Of a DNA stretch of 12,431 nt, positions 1 through 7,078 are shown piece after piece. The notes beneath the pieces are model-generated. The model had not been told where the DNA came from and did no database searches. It saw only the letters and a list, made by a program, of their open reading frames with translations. The position numbers were made by a program, and so were the translations under genes. How positions within the stretch are numbered: position 1 is the first letter of the stretch; every line of letters begins with the position of its first letter. The DNA is from Sphingomonas sp. (GTDB lineage Bacteria; Pseudomonadota; Alphaproteobacteria; Sphingomonadales; Sphingomonadaceae), in contig JAICXF010000053.1 of the NCBI GenBank assembly GCA_025981625.1, positions 1-12,431 on the forward strand. The letters are read 5' to 3'.

Positions 1-851
1 ACCGCTTCGACCTGATCAGCTGGCAGAGCACGGCGACCCCGATCAGCCGCGTGGTCCTCGTCGCGATCGCATACGCAATGCACGCTCCGTTCGCGGCCTA
101 TGTCGCCGCCTGGTACGTGACCAGCCTCGCGGGCGAGCTCTACGGCTGGTTCATCGCGTGGCGCGAGCTTCGCCGCCGCGGGCTGCTCGAGGGCATTCGC
201 CCGACGCTCAATCCCGAGCGGCTGCCGGGCGCATGGCGCTTTGCGATCCACGTCAATCTCAACGCCAGCGTCCAGGCGGCGTGGGGGCCGATCGCACGGC
301 TGGTCGTCGGCGGCTTGCTTGGCGCTGCGGGCGCCGCGCTGTTCCGCGTCGCCTCGGCCCTGTCGGATAGCGCAAGCAAGCCGGCCGACCTCCTCGCGAA
401 GGCCTTCTATCCCGAGGTCGTCCGGATGGACCTGACGAGCAAGAAACCGTGGAAGCTGATGCTGCGCGGCACGGTGCTCGCGAGCGGGTTCGCGCTGATT
501 GCGATTCTGATACTGCTCCTCGCCGGCAAGCCGCTCGTCTCCCTGCTGTTCGGCAAGGATTTCCTCGATGCCTATGGCGCGCTGGTCATTTTGATGGTCG
601 TGCCGTTCCTCAGCGTCTTCAGCTTCCCGCTGCCGCCGATGCTCTATGCACTCGACCGGCCCGACGGGCCGCTCAAGGCGCGGCTCGTCGGTGTCATCCT
701 CTATTTCCTGATTATCGCACCGCTCTGCTGGAACTACGGCGTCAATGGCGCGGCGATCGCGTTCGTGGTCGGGAATATCGGCACCGTCGGCACCATGATG
801 TGGCAGCTGCGCCAGGAGCACCGGCGCGTGCGCGGCCCGCGACCGGTCTAG
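1..851 (+). CDS. Polysaccharide/oligosaccharide flippase, MOP superfamily (3' part, start outside window)
   Basis: This is the C-terminal part of a multi-pass inner-membrane protein, probably a Wzx-like lipid-linked saccharide exporter. The frame is open from base 3, before the first GTG at 51, so the true start lies left of the window and that GTG should not be taken as the start. About 282 codons are visible. Long hydrophobic stretches alternate with short basic loops, for example the segments around [13 protein letters not shown] and [13 protein letters not shown]. The middle carries the pattern N-x-S-x-Q near a helix ([14 protein letters not shown]), followed by [18 protein letters not shown], which resembles the second half of MOP flippases (substrate-binding helices, then 'G..A.a.yrva'). 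The sequence ends in a basic cytoplasmic tail ([10 protein letters not shown]). Its stop codon overlaps the stop of convergent kdsA. An LPS or capsule role fits the adjacent Kdo operon, but the substrate is unknown. Confidence 0.82.
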   Translation, partial: RFDLISWQSTATPISRVVLVAIAYAMHAPFAAYVAAWYVTSLAGELYGWFIAWRELRRRGLLEGIRPTLNPERLPGAWRFAIHVNLNASVQAAWGPIARLVVGGLLGAAGAALFRVASALSDSASKPADLLAKAFYPEVVRMDLTSKKPWKLMLRGTVLASGFALIAILILLLAGKPLVSLLFGKDFLDAYGALVILMVVPFLSVFSFPLPPMLYALDRPDGPLKARLVGVILYFLIIAPLCWNYGVNGAAIAFVVGNIGTVGTMMWQLRQEHRRVRGPRPV

Positions 852-1699
852 AGGTTGGACTCCTCGAAGCCTCGCTCCTTCACCAGACGATCGATCTCGA
901 CGAGCGTGGTGAGCAGGCTTTCCATCTGGTCGAGCGGCCAGGCGTTCGGCCCGTCCGATTTGGCATTGGCGGGGTCCGGGTGCGTTTCCATGAACAGGCC
1001 TGAGATCCCGCTGGCCACCGCGGCGCGCGCGAGCACCGGAACGAACTCGCGCTGCCCGCCGGAGCTCGTCCCCTGTCCTCCCGGCAGCTGGACCGAGTGG
1101 GTCGCGTCGAATACCACGGGACAGCCGGTTTCGCGCATGATCGCGAGACTGCGCATGTCGGATACCAGGTTGTTGTAGCCGAACGAGGCGCCGCGTTCGC
1201 AGACCATGATCGTCTCTTCATTGACACCGGCCGCGTGCGCGGCGCGCCGCGCCTTCTCAACCACGTTGGTCATGTCGTGCGGCGCCATGAACTGCGCCTT
1301 CTTGATGTTCACCGGCTTGCCCGAAGCGGCGACCGCGTGGATGAAGTCGGTCTGCCTGGCGAGAAAAGCCGGGGTCTGGAGGACGTCGACGACGTCGGCT
1401 ACCGGCGCGATCTGCGGAATGTCGTGAACGTCCGTCAGCACCGGCACGCCGAGCGCGCTCTTGACCTTTTCGAGGATGCGCAGACCCTCGTCGATTCCGG
1501 GCCCGCGATAGCTCTTGTCGCTGCTGCGGTTGGCCTTATCGAAGCTCGACTTGAAGATGAAGAAGATGCCGAGCTTGTCGGTGATCGTCTTCAGCCGCTC
1601 CGCGGTGCGCAGCTGCAGCTCTTCGCTCTCGACCACGCACGGACCGGCGATCAGGAACAGCGGCCGGTCGAGGCCCACGGTACGTCCAAGCAGGTTCAT
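848..1699 (-). CDS. kdsA: 3-deoxy-8-phosphooctulonate (Kdo-8-P) synthase
   Basis: Cytoplasmic aldolase that condenses phosphoenolpyruvate with D-arabinose-5-phosphate to give Kdo-8-P, the second step of Kdo synthesis for LPS. The 283 residues match the usual family length (about 280). Family blocks seen in order: [11 protein letters not shown] (17-27), [12 protein letters not shown] (49-60), [11 protein letters not shown] (133-143), [16 protein letters not shown] (167-182), [14 protein letters not shown] (197-210) and [18 protein letters not shown] (237-254). The residues expected for the metal site of metal-dependent enzymes are all present: Cys21, His201, Glu238 and Asp249. The H-to-E (37) and E-to-D (11) spacings equal those of the Aquifex enzyme. 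This is the last gene of the Kdo operon, 9 bases after the HAD gene. No strong Shine-Dalgarno is visible, so it probably depends on coupling. Identification is near certain. Confidence 0.98.
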   Translation of the reverse strand: MNLLGRTVGLDRPLFLIAGPCVVESEELQLRTAERLKTITDKLGIFFIFKSSFDKANRSSDKSYRGPGIDEGLRILEKVKSALGVPVLTDVHDIPQIAPVADVVDVLQTPAFLARQTDFIHAVAASGKPVNIKKAQFMAPHDMTNVVEKARRAAHAAGVNEETIMVCERGASFGYNNLVSDMRSLAIMRETGCPVVFDATHSVQLPGGQGTSSGGQREFVPVLARAAVASGISGLFMETHPDPANAKSDGPNAWPLDQMESLLTTLVEIDRLVKERGFEESNL

Positions 1700-1708
1700 G
1701 CGCGCTAT

Positions 1709-2512
1709 CTAGGCGAGCCCGTCGACGACCGCCACCGGCTGCCAATGTCCGAGACCGTTCCGTTCGCCGAAATGTTCTGGGAACGGCTCGCCGGCATGAA
1801 TCCCCCCGGCAACGAACGCGGCGTCGAAGCCCATCCGCGCCGCGCCGAGCATGTCCGTCTGCAGTCCGTCGCCGACCGCAAGCACCTCGTCGTTGGGCGG
1901 ATTCCCGGCGTGGCGAAGCGCATGCTCGTAGATCGCAGGAAAAGGTTTGCCGTACCAGGTCACGCGCCCGCCCAGCATCTCATAGATGTCGGCGAGCGCG
2001 CCGGCGCACGCTTCCGTCGTACCGCCGCGCACGACAACCCGGTCGGGGTTGAGGCAGTGCATGTGGACGTCGCGGTCGGCCAGCCGCTCGAGCTCGGCGC
2101 GATACTGCTGCGGGTCGGGTTCGCCCTCGCGAATGCCGGTGCAGGCGAGATCGGTGAACTCGTCGTCCTCGGCAATGCGGACTCCCCTGCCCTCGAGCAC
2201 CTCGCGGTCGCCCAGCGTACCGATGAAGCCGACCGGCTTGCCGAGCGCGTCGAGCGCCGCGATCCCCGCCTCGCCGCTGGTGGCGATGGCGTCCCAGCTT
2301 ACGCTCGGGAGTCCGATGCGTCCGAGCTGCTGCCGGACAGCCTCTTCGGTCCTCGGTGCGTTGGTCAGGAGAATCACGCAGCGGCCCTCGTTACGCCATT
2401 GCCGCAGCCGCTCCGCCGCGCCCGGATACAGCCGGACGCCGTCGTGCACGACGCCCCAGATGTCGCACAGGATCAGCCGATATCTGGGATCGAGCCGGTC
2501 GAAGAAGCTCAT
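1709..2512 (-). CDS. HAD-superfamily class IIA hydrolase (TIGR01459-like) inside the Kdo operon
   Basis: A 267-residue HAD-fold protein whose layout fits subclass IIA sugar-phosphate or nucleotide phosphatases, close to the family known as TIGR01459. Motif I is CDIWGVVHDG: nucleophile Asp17, but Trp19 where most HAD phosphatases have the second, acid/base Asp. Motif II is LLTNAPR (Thr50-Asn51). A large cap insertion (~75-185) follows. Motif III is Lys189 (YGKPFPAIYEHAL) and motif IV is VGDGLQTD (Asp215, Asp220). Its ATG overlaps the kdsB stop in an ATGA junction, and kdsA starts 9 bases after its stop, so it is co-translated with Kdo enzymes. No KdsC-type phosphatase is present in the window. 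It could supply Kdo-8-P phosphatase activity, or act as a housekeeping phosphatase. This assignment is inference from position; the HAD fold itself is clear. Confidence 0.87.
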   Translation of the reverse strand: MSFFDRLDPRYRLILCDIWGVVHDGVRLYPGAAERLRQWRNEGRCVILLTNAPRTEEAVRQQLGRIGLPSVSWDAIATSGEAGIAALDALGKPVGFIGTLGDREVLEGRGVRIAEDDEFTDLACTGIREGEPDPQQYRAELERLADRDVHMHCLNPDRVVVRGGTTEACAGALADIYEMLGGRVTWYGKPFPAIYEHALRHAGNPPNDEVLAVGDGLQTDMLGAARMGFDAAFVAGGIHAGEPFPEHFGERNGLGHWQPVAVVDGLA

Positions 2513-3306
2513 TCGAGGCCCGCTTCCGCGAGGGCCTGCTCGATCGGCGTGACGTCCTCGGGATTGTTGAGCTCGCGAAGCGCGAACGGAGGCGTCTCGA
2601 CATCGACGACGGCGACGGGAACGCCTGCGGCGAGGAAACGCAGCTGCTCGAGTCCTTCGAGCGTCTCGAGCTCGGTGACGGGTGTTGCGGCGTAGCGCTC
2701 CAGCGCTTCCGGCCGGTACGCGTAGATACCGACGTGCAGCCGGACGGGCGACATGGGGCCGTCGAGCGCGTGCGGGGGCAAATGCGGGATCAGCCGCTTC
2801 GAGAAGTAGAGGGCGCGACCCTGCTCGTCGGTGACGACGGTCGTCCCGCCGACGCGCCCGGCCGCTTCTTCGGCCTCGAGCACGCGTACTTCGTCGCTCC
2901 TCAGGCGCATCGCGGGGGTCGCGACGAGCGCATCGCGGTCCTGCTCCATCCGCGCGATCAGCGCCTCGACGAAGCCCGGCGGCGTGAGCAGCGCGTCGCC
3001 CTGGAAGTTGATGACCAGGTCAGGCTCGTGAAGCTGCGCGAGCGCTTCGGCGCAGCGCTCGGTGCCGTTGCGGCACTCGGGTGAGGTCATGATCACGCCC
3101 ACCTGGGCCGGCGCACAGGCATTGGCGATGCGCTCGTCGTCGGTCACGACGAACACGCCCGAGATTCCCGGCACCCGCCGCGCCGCCTCGACGCTGCGCT
3201 GGATCAGCGGCTTCGCCGCGCCGCTTGCGCCCTTCAATTCGACCAGCGGCTTCCCCGGATAGCGCGTCGACGCGAAGCGCGCCGGGATCAGGATGACGCT
3301 GTTCAT
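2509..3306 (-). CDS. kdsB: 3-deoxy-manno-octulosonate cytidylyltransferase (CMP-Kdo synthetase)
   Basis: Cytoplasmic nucleotidyltransferase that activates Kdo with CTP to CMP-Kdo, the donor for lipid A core assembly. At 265 residues it is slightly longer than E. coli KdsB (248). Motifs: ILIPARFASTRYPGKPL (5-21, CTP loop with Arg10 and Lys19), VVTDDERI (53-60), RNGTERCAEAL (79-89), INFQGD (99-104, metal Asp104), HVGIYAYRPEAL (191-202) and LETLEGLEQLRFL (213-225). Two positions differ from the E. coli type. The sequence after QGD is ALL rather than EPL/EPM, and the C-terminal VDTPED metal loop reads LNNPED (246-251), with Asn in place of the second metal-binding Asp. I recall NNPED-type KdsB branches in alphaproteobacteria, but cannot verify this here. 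The start ATG overlaps the kdsD stop, and its stop overlaps the HAD start. Confidence 0.92.
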   Translation of the reverse strand: MNSVILIPARFASTRYPGKPLVELKGASGAAKPLIQRSVEAARRVPGISGVFVVTDDERIANACAPAQVGVIMTSPECRNGTERCAEALAQLHEPDLVINFQGDALLTPPGFVEALIARMEQDRDALVATPAMRLRSDEVRVLEAEEAAGRVGGTTVVTDEQGRALYFSKRLIPHLPPHALDGPMSPVRLHVGIYAYRPEALERYAATPVTELETLEGLEQLRFLAAGVPVAVVDVETPPFALRELNNPEDVTPIEQALAEAGLE

Positions 3307-4262
3307 CGAACGGGCGGGCAGTCGTGGATGTGGAGAACGCCTACCGGCCGCTTGCCGGTGCCGTCGTCCTCGACGACGAACAGTGCGGTGATCCGGTGCT
3401 CTTCAAACAGCGTCAGCGCGTCGTCAATGAGCGCATCGGCGGCGATCGTCTTCGGATCGCGGGTCATGAACTCGGCTGCTTTATGGTCGAGCCCGCGCTC
3501 GATATGGCGCCTGAGGTCCCCATCGGTGATCGCGCCGACGAGATAGCCGGTATCGTCGATGACCCCGACGATGCCGAGCCGCTTGGCCGACATCTCCACC
3601 ACAGTTTCGTGCATCGAGGCGTTCTCTCGAGTCAGGGGGAGCCCGTCGCCCGAATGCATGACCCGGCTGACCGGCTTCAGACGTGCGCCCAATGCGCCGC
3701 CGGGATGAAGCCGGCCGAAGTCGCTGCGGGTGAAGCCCTTCTGGCGCATTACCGTCATCGCAAGCGCATCCCCGAGCGCCAGCGTCATCGTGGTGGAGGT
3801 CGTCGGCGCGACCGATTCCGGTCCGACCTCGGGCCAGTGCGGGAGGACCAGCACCGCGGATGCAGCGTCAGCAAGCATCGATGATCCAGCGCCGGTGATG
3901 GCGATGATCGGAATCCCCACGTGCTGGAAGTGATCGATCACCGCCTCGAGCTCCGCGGTTTCGCCGCTCTGCGAAACCAGGATGGCGACGTCGCCGGCGC
4001 TCGCCATGCCGAGATCGCCGTGGATCGCTTCCGCCAGGTGAAGGAAGGTGGCCGTGGTGCCTGTGGAGGCGAAGGTCGCGGCGATCTTGCGCGCGACATG
4101 GCCCGATTTGCCCAACCCGCTGACGATCAGCTTGCCTTTACAGTCGAGGATCAGCCGCACCGCCTCCTCGAACGGCCCGTCGAGCGCGTCCGCCAACGCG
4201 TCGAGCGCGCGCGCCTCGTCGTGCAGGATCTCGCGTCCGAACTGCAGCACATCCGATGCCAT
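3303..4262 (-). CDS. kdsD: D-arabinose-5-phosphate isomerase (KpsF/GutQ/KdsD family)
   Basis: Interconverts D-ribulose-5-phosphate and D-arabinose-5-phosphate, the first committed step of Kdo synthesis. It has 319 residues (E. coli KdsD has 328). An N-terminal SIS domain (~35-175) is followed by two CBS domains (~200-258 and ~265-315). Visible active-site candidates by comparison with KdsD are Lys52 in GLGKSGH, the SGETAE segment (99-104), Glu145, and His186 in LHPGGALG. APTTSTT (152-158) and ITDGDLRRHIERG (245-257) are typical of the family. The C-terminus ends HIHDCPPVR, a little shorter and more divergent than the usual HDLLRAG-type ending, where the gene overlaps kdsB by 4 bases. First gene of the operon; it diverges from the symporter across 86 bases. 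kpsF is the alternative name when linked to capsule. Confidence 0.96.
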   Translation of the reverse strand: MASDVLQFGREILHDEARALDALADALDGPFEEAVRLILDCKGKLIVSGLGKSGHVARKIAATFASTGTTATFLHLAEAIHGDLGMASAGDVAILVSQSGETAELEAVIDHFQHVGIPIIAITGAGSSMLADAASAVLVLPHWPEVGPESVAPTTSTTMTLALGDALAMTVMRQKGFTRSDFGRLHPGGALGARLKPVSRVMHSGDGLPLTRENASMHETVVEMSAKRLGIVGVIDDTGYLVGAITDGDLRRHIERGLDHKAAEFMTRDPKTIAADALIDDALTLFEEHRITALFVVEDDGTGKRPVGVLHIHDCPPVR

Positions 4263-4348
4263 GCAGCGGCACTAGCTGTGGTGCACTGCGGTGTGAAGCT
4301 TGACGCCCGCGCAAGTCGCTGCGAGCGCAGCCTCGGAGGAGAGTGGGC
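4263..4348. promoter_or_regulatory. Divergent intergenic region between kdsD and the symporter
   Basis: The 86 bases between the two divergent start codons must hold the promoters of the Kdo operon (leftward) and of the symporter (rightward), unless these lie inside the genes. I see a TTGACG hexamer at 4300-4305 on the plus strand but no convincing -10 element 16-18 bases after it, so no promoter is assigned. The plus-strand end contains the symporter Shine-Dalgarno at 4335-4341. Confidence 0.4.
4335..4341 (+). promoter_or_regulatory. Ribosome binding site deciding the symporter start
   Basis: GGAGGAG at 4335-4341 is a near-perfect Shine-Dalgarno. It lies 1 base before the in-frame GTG at 4343, which is too close for initiation, but 7 bases before the in-frame GTG at 4349. 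I therefore place the start at 4349. Confidence 0.75.
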
Positions 4349-5659
4349 GTGGCGAGAAAGCTGACCAGGTTCATCCTGATCGCGCTGGTATTGGGCATCA
4401 TCGTTGGTTGGCTGACCAACTACGCGATCGACGACGGCACGCCTGCGTCGGCCGAGCGGCTGAAGTCGATTGCCGACTATCTCAGCATCGTCACGGCTTT
4501 GTTCCTGCGGCTGATCAAGATGATCATTGCGCCGCTGGTCTTTTCGACGCTGGTCGCGGGAATCGCGCACATGGGCGACGTCGCCGCGCTCGGCCGGATC
4601 GGAATCCGCTCGCTGGGCTGGTTCATTCTTGCGAGCCTCGTTTCGCTGACGCTGGGCCTGATCCTTGTGCACCTGCTGCAGCCCGGCGTCGGGCTCAATC
4701 TCCCGATCCCTCCGGCGAGCGCATCGAGCGGCGTTGCGACCGCGGCGTTCAACCTCAAGGACTTCGTCACCCATCTCGTCCCCGCGTCGATTTTCGACGC
4801 GATGAGCACCAACGACATCCTCCCGATCGTGATCTTCTCCATCTTCTTCGGCGTCGCGCTGACCGCGATCGGCGAGGCGGGAGCGCCCGTGGTCCGCGGC
4901 GTCGAGAGTCTCGTCAAGGTGATGCTCCAGGTCACCGATTACGTGATGCGCTTCGCGCCGCTGGCGGTGTTCACCGCGGTCGCGAGCGCGATCGCCGAAC
5001 GCGGGCCGCAGATCATCGCCACCTTCGGCAAGTTCGTCGGCAGCTTCTATCTCGGCCTGATCGTGCTCTGGGCGGTACTGATCGGCGTGTGCTTCGCGAT
5101 CGTCGGCCCGCGAACTCGCCACCTCGTCCGTTACATTCGCGATCCGGTCGTGCTCGCCTTCTCGACCGCTTCGAGCGAGGCGGCCTATCCGCGGACGCTC
5201 GAGGCGCTCGACCGGTTCGGCGTCCCGCCGCGGATCGCGAGCTTCGTCCTGCCGCTCGGCTATTCGTTCAACCTCGACGGCTCGATGATGTACATGACCT
5301 ACGCGTCGATTTTCATCGCGCAGGCCTATGGATTGCACCTGACCCTCGGCCAGCAGGTCACGATGCTGCTGGTGATGATGGTCACGTCGAAGGGGATGGC
5401 CGGAGTCCCGCGCGCGAGCCTGGTGGTGATCGCCGCGACGTTCCCGATGTTCGGAATTCCCGAAGCCGGGCTCTTGCTTGTCCTCGCGGTCGATCACTTC
5501 CTCGACATGGGCCGTTCGGCAACCAACGTCGTCGGCAACGCGGTCGCGTCGAGCGTCGTCGCGCGGTGGGAAGGCACGCTGGATCCCAGGGAGCCGGTCG
5601 ATATCGAGCCTCCGCATGCGCCGGCTCACGCCCACACCAGCACCGCTCATCCTGAGTAG
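4349..5659 (+). CDS. Dicarboxylate/amino acid:cation symporter (DAACS, GltP/DctA family)
   Basis: Inner-membrane secondary transporter that imports C4-dicarboxylates or acidic amino acids with protons or sodium. It is 436 residues from the GTG at 4349 (438 from the poorly spaced GTG at 4343). Eight hydrophobic helices and two re-entrant loops can be placed. HP1 is STASSEAAYPRTLEAL (~272-287). The TM7 motif is FNLDGSMMY (~307-315; NMDGT in GltPh). HP2 contains TSKGMAGVPRASL (~346-358). TM8 is DHFLDMGRSATNVVGN (~382-397); its Asp382, Asp386, Arg389 and Asn393 align with Asp390, Asp394, Arg397 and Asn401 of GltPh. The Arg suggests an acidic substrate. The tail is His/Pro/Ala-rich, and its last codons lie in a palindromic repeat. 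Exact substrate unknown. It stands alone as a transcription unit, converging on the peptidase gene. Confidence 0.92.
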   Translation: MARKLTRFILIALVLGIIVGWLTNYAIDDGTPASAERLKSIADYLSIVTALFLRLIKMIIAPLVFSTLVAGIAHMGDVAALGRIGIRSLGWFILASLVSLTLGLILVHLLQPGVGLNLPIPPASASSGVATAAFNLKDFVTHLVPASIFDAMSTNDILPIVIFSIFFGVALTAIGEAGAPVVRGVESLVKVMLQVTDYVMRFAPLAVFTAVASAIAERGPQIIATFGKFVGSFYLGLIVLWAVLIGVCFAIVGPRTRHLVRYIRDPVVLAFSTASSEAAYPRTLEALDRFGVPPRIASFVLPLGYSFNLDGSMMYMTYASIFIAQAYGLHLTLGQQVTMLLVMMVTSKGMAGVPRASLVVIAATFPMFGIPEAGLLLVLAVDHFLDMGRSATNVVGNAVASSVVARWEGTLDPREPVDIEPPHAPAHAHTSTAHPE

Positions 5660-5746
5660 CCATTGAGCCTGTCGAAATGGCGTATCGAAGGACCGTCCTT
5701 CGGTACGGGCCTTCGAGTTCGCTCAGTCCCTACTCAGGATGAGCGG
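5643..5746. repeat. Paired inverted repeat (REP/BIME-like), tail-to-tail; likely bidirectional terminator
   Basis: The outer arms 5643-5659 and 5730-5746 are perfect 17-bp inverted repeats (CTACTCAGGATGAGCGG on the right). The centre is a second hairpin, 5681-5692 with 5696-5707, with a 3-base loop: 12 bp including one G-T pair, around CGAAGGA/TCCTTCG. Between them lie weaker complementary segments (TTGAGCCTGTCGAA against TTCGAGTTCGCTCAG). The whole is a ~104-base imperfect hairpin made of two ~50-bp units in opposite orientation. The left arm encodes the symporter's last residues (Ala-His-Pro-Glu) and its TAG. It lies exactly between two convergent genes, so a two-way transcription stop is plausible. 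The same unit recurs at 7079-7212. Confidence 0.85.
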
Positions 5747-5758
5747 CATCGACTCACT

Positions 5759-7006
5759 CTATCCGAACGGCTCGTCGACGCTCGGCGGCGGCTGGGTGAA
5801 GAACTCGGGGCCGGATTCGGTCATGTGCCAGCAGTCCTCGAGGCGGATTCCGAACTTGCCCGGAATGTAGATTCCCGGCTCGTCCGAGAAGCACATGCCC
5901 GGCTCGAGCGGGGTCATGTCGCCGTGGACGAGATAGGCGGGCTCGTGCCCGTCCATGCCGATGCCGTGGCCGGTCCGGTGCGAGAGGCCGGGAAGCTTGT
6001 AGCCGGGCCCGTAGCCCCAGCTCGTGTACGCAGCGCGCACGGCGTCGTCGACGCTTCCCGCCGGAGCGCCGATCTTCGCCGCGCGGATGGCGATCTGCTG
6101 GCCTTCATGGACCTGGTTCCAGACCTTGCGCTGCTCGGGCGTCGGCTCGCCGAACACGAAGGTACGCGAAATGTCCGACTGATAGCCGTGGACCGTGCAG
6201 CCGCAGTCGAACAGCACAATGCTCCCGCGCCTGGTGATCTGTGGCTTTTTCGAGCCGTGGGGAAGCGCCGCCGCTTCGTCGATCAGCACCAGCGAGAATT
6301 CGGGATTTCCGCCGAGTGCCGACGTCGCGGCATCGATCGCCGCACCATAGTCGGCGGGAGTCATGCCGGCTTTCGCGTTTTCTCCAGCGTGCCGCATCGC
6401 CCGAATGGTGATGTCGTTCGCCGCCTGCATCAGCGCGAGCTCGGCGGGCGACTTGATCAGCCTCAGCGCCCGCACGACGGGGTTGGCGCTCACCGCCTTC
6501 ATTCCCGGCAGCTGCTGCTGGAGCCGGTCGACGATGAAATAGCGGTCGGTCTCCTCGAAGGCGACGGGCTCCGAAGCGACCCCGCGCTCCCGGAGGAAGC
6601 CGGCGACCAGCTTCAGCGGGTCCTCATCCTCGTTCCATGTGCGGATTTCGGCGGGGATCGCCAGCGTCTCCTTGACCGACGGGCTCTCGAAGAACGGCGT
6701 GACGATGATCGGGTCGCCCTGCGCGGGGATCACCGCCGCGGTCAGGCGCTCGGAGCGGTGCCATTCTACGCCGGTCAAATAATCGAGGCTCGAGCCCGAC
6801 TCGACGATCACCGAGCCGATGCTGTTGCGCTGCATCAGCGTGCGCGCTTTCGCGATGCGCTCGAGCCGCTCGGCCTGCGAGATCGGTGGCGGGAGCGGCA
6901 CGGGCTTCATCGAATCTGCGGATGCCGCCATGGCCCTGCTCCACGGAGCGGCCGCCGCGGCGGCGGAAACGGCGCTGCCGGCCAGGAAAGTTCGACGCTC
7001 GATCAT
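5759..7006 (-). CDS. M24 family metallopeptidase (Xaa-Pro aminopeptidase/prolidase type), Tat-exported
   Basis: Probable two-metal aminopeptidase or dipeptidase acting on Xaa-Pro bonds, 415 residues. The N-terminus has a twin-arginine signal, ERRTFLAG (3-10), an Ala-rich hydrophobic stretch (10-20) and a likely cleavage after AMA (25-27), so the enzyme is probably folded before export to the periplasm. A creatinase-type N-domain (~45-180) precedes the pita-bread catalytic domain (~185-400). All five metal ligands are visible: Asp267 and Asp278 in DCGCTVHGYQSDISRTF, His347 in HRTGHGIG, Glu376 in FSDEPGIY and Glu390 in GIRLEDCW. His250 in PHGSKKP is a usual catalytic His. The start ATG is preceded by a G-rich GGGGGG at about 5 bases, and an AT-rich CAATAAT (7030-7036, minus strand) may be part of its promoter. 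Substrate is not determined; a prolidase or proline dipeptidase role is equally possible. Confidence 0.92.
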   Translation of the reverse strand: MIERRTFLAGSAVSAAAAAAPWSRAMAASADSMKPVPLPPPISQAERLERIAKARTLMQRNSIGSVIVESGSSLDYLTGVEWHRSERLTAAVIPAQGDPIIVTPFFESPSVKETLAIPAEIRTWNEDEDPLKLVAGFLRERGVASEPVAFEETDRYFIVDRLQQQLPGMKAVSANPVVRALRLIKSPAELALMQAANDITIRAMRHAGENAKAGMTPADYGAAIDAATSALGGNPEFSLVLIDEAAALPHGSKKPQITRRGSIVLFDCGCTVHGYQSDISRTFVFGEPTPEQRKVWNQVHEGQQIAIRAAKIGAPAGSVDDAVRAAYTSWGYGPGYKLPGLSHRTGHGIGMDGHEPAYLVHGDMTPLEPGMCFSDEPGIYIPGKFGIRLEDCWHMTESGPEFFTQPPPSVDEPFG

Positions 7007-7078
7007 CTGCCCCCCATGCTTTGCCGGGCATTATTGCACGGAGAATTCGATCGCGCCGCACTCAATTTTCCGGTTCGC

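Noticed and set aside
1097..2695. 532-codon plus-strand open frame opposite kdsA, the HAD gene and kdsB
   Set aside because: It is antisense to three clearly identified genes; long spurious frames of this kind (rich in Arg, Asp, Val, His) are normal in high-GC DNA.
4300..4328. Sigma70 promoter for the symporter starting at TTGACG
   Set aside because: No acceptable -10 hexamer lies 16-18 bases downstream.
4151..5650. 499-codon minus-strand open frame opposite the symporter
   Set aside because: It lies antisense to a well-matched transporter gene and has an extreme Arg/Asp/Glu/His composition typical of a shadow frame.
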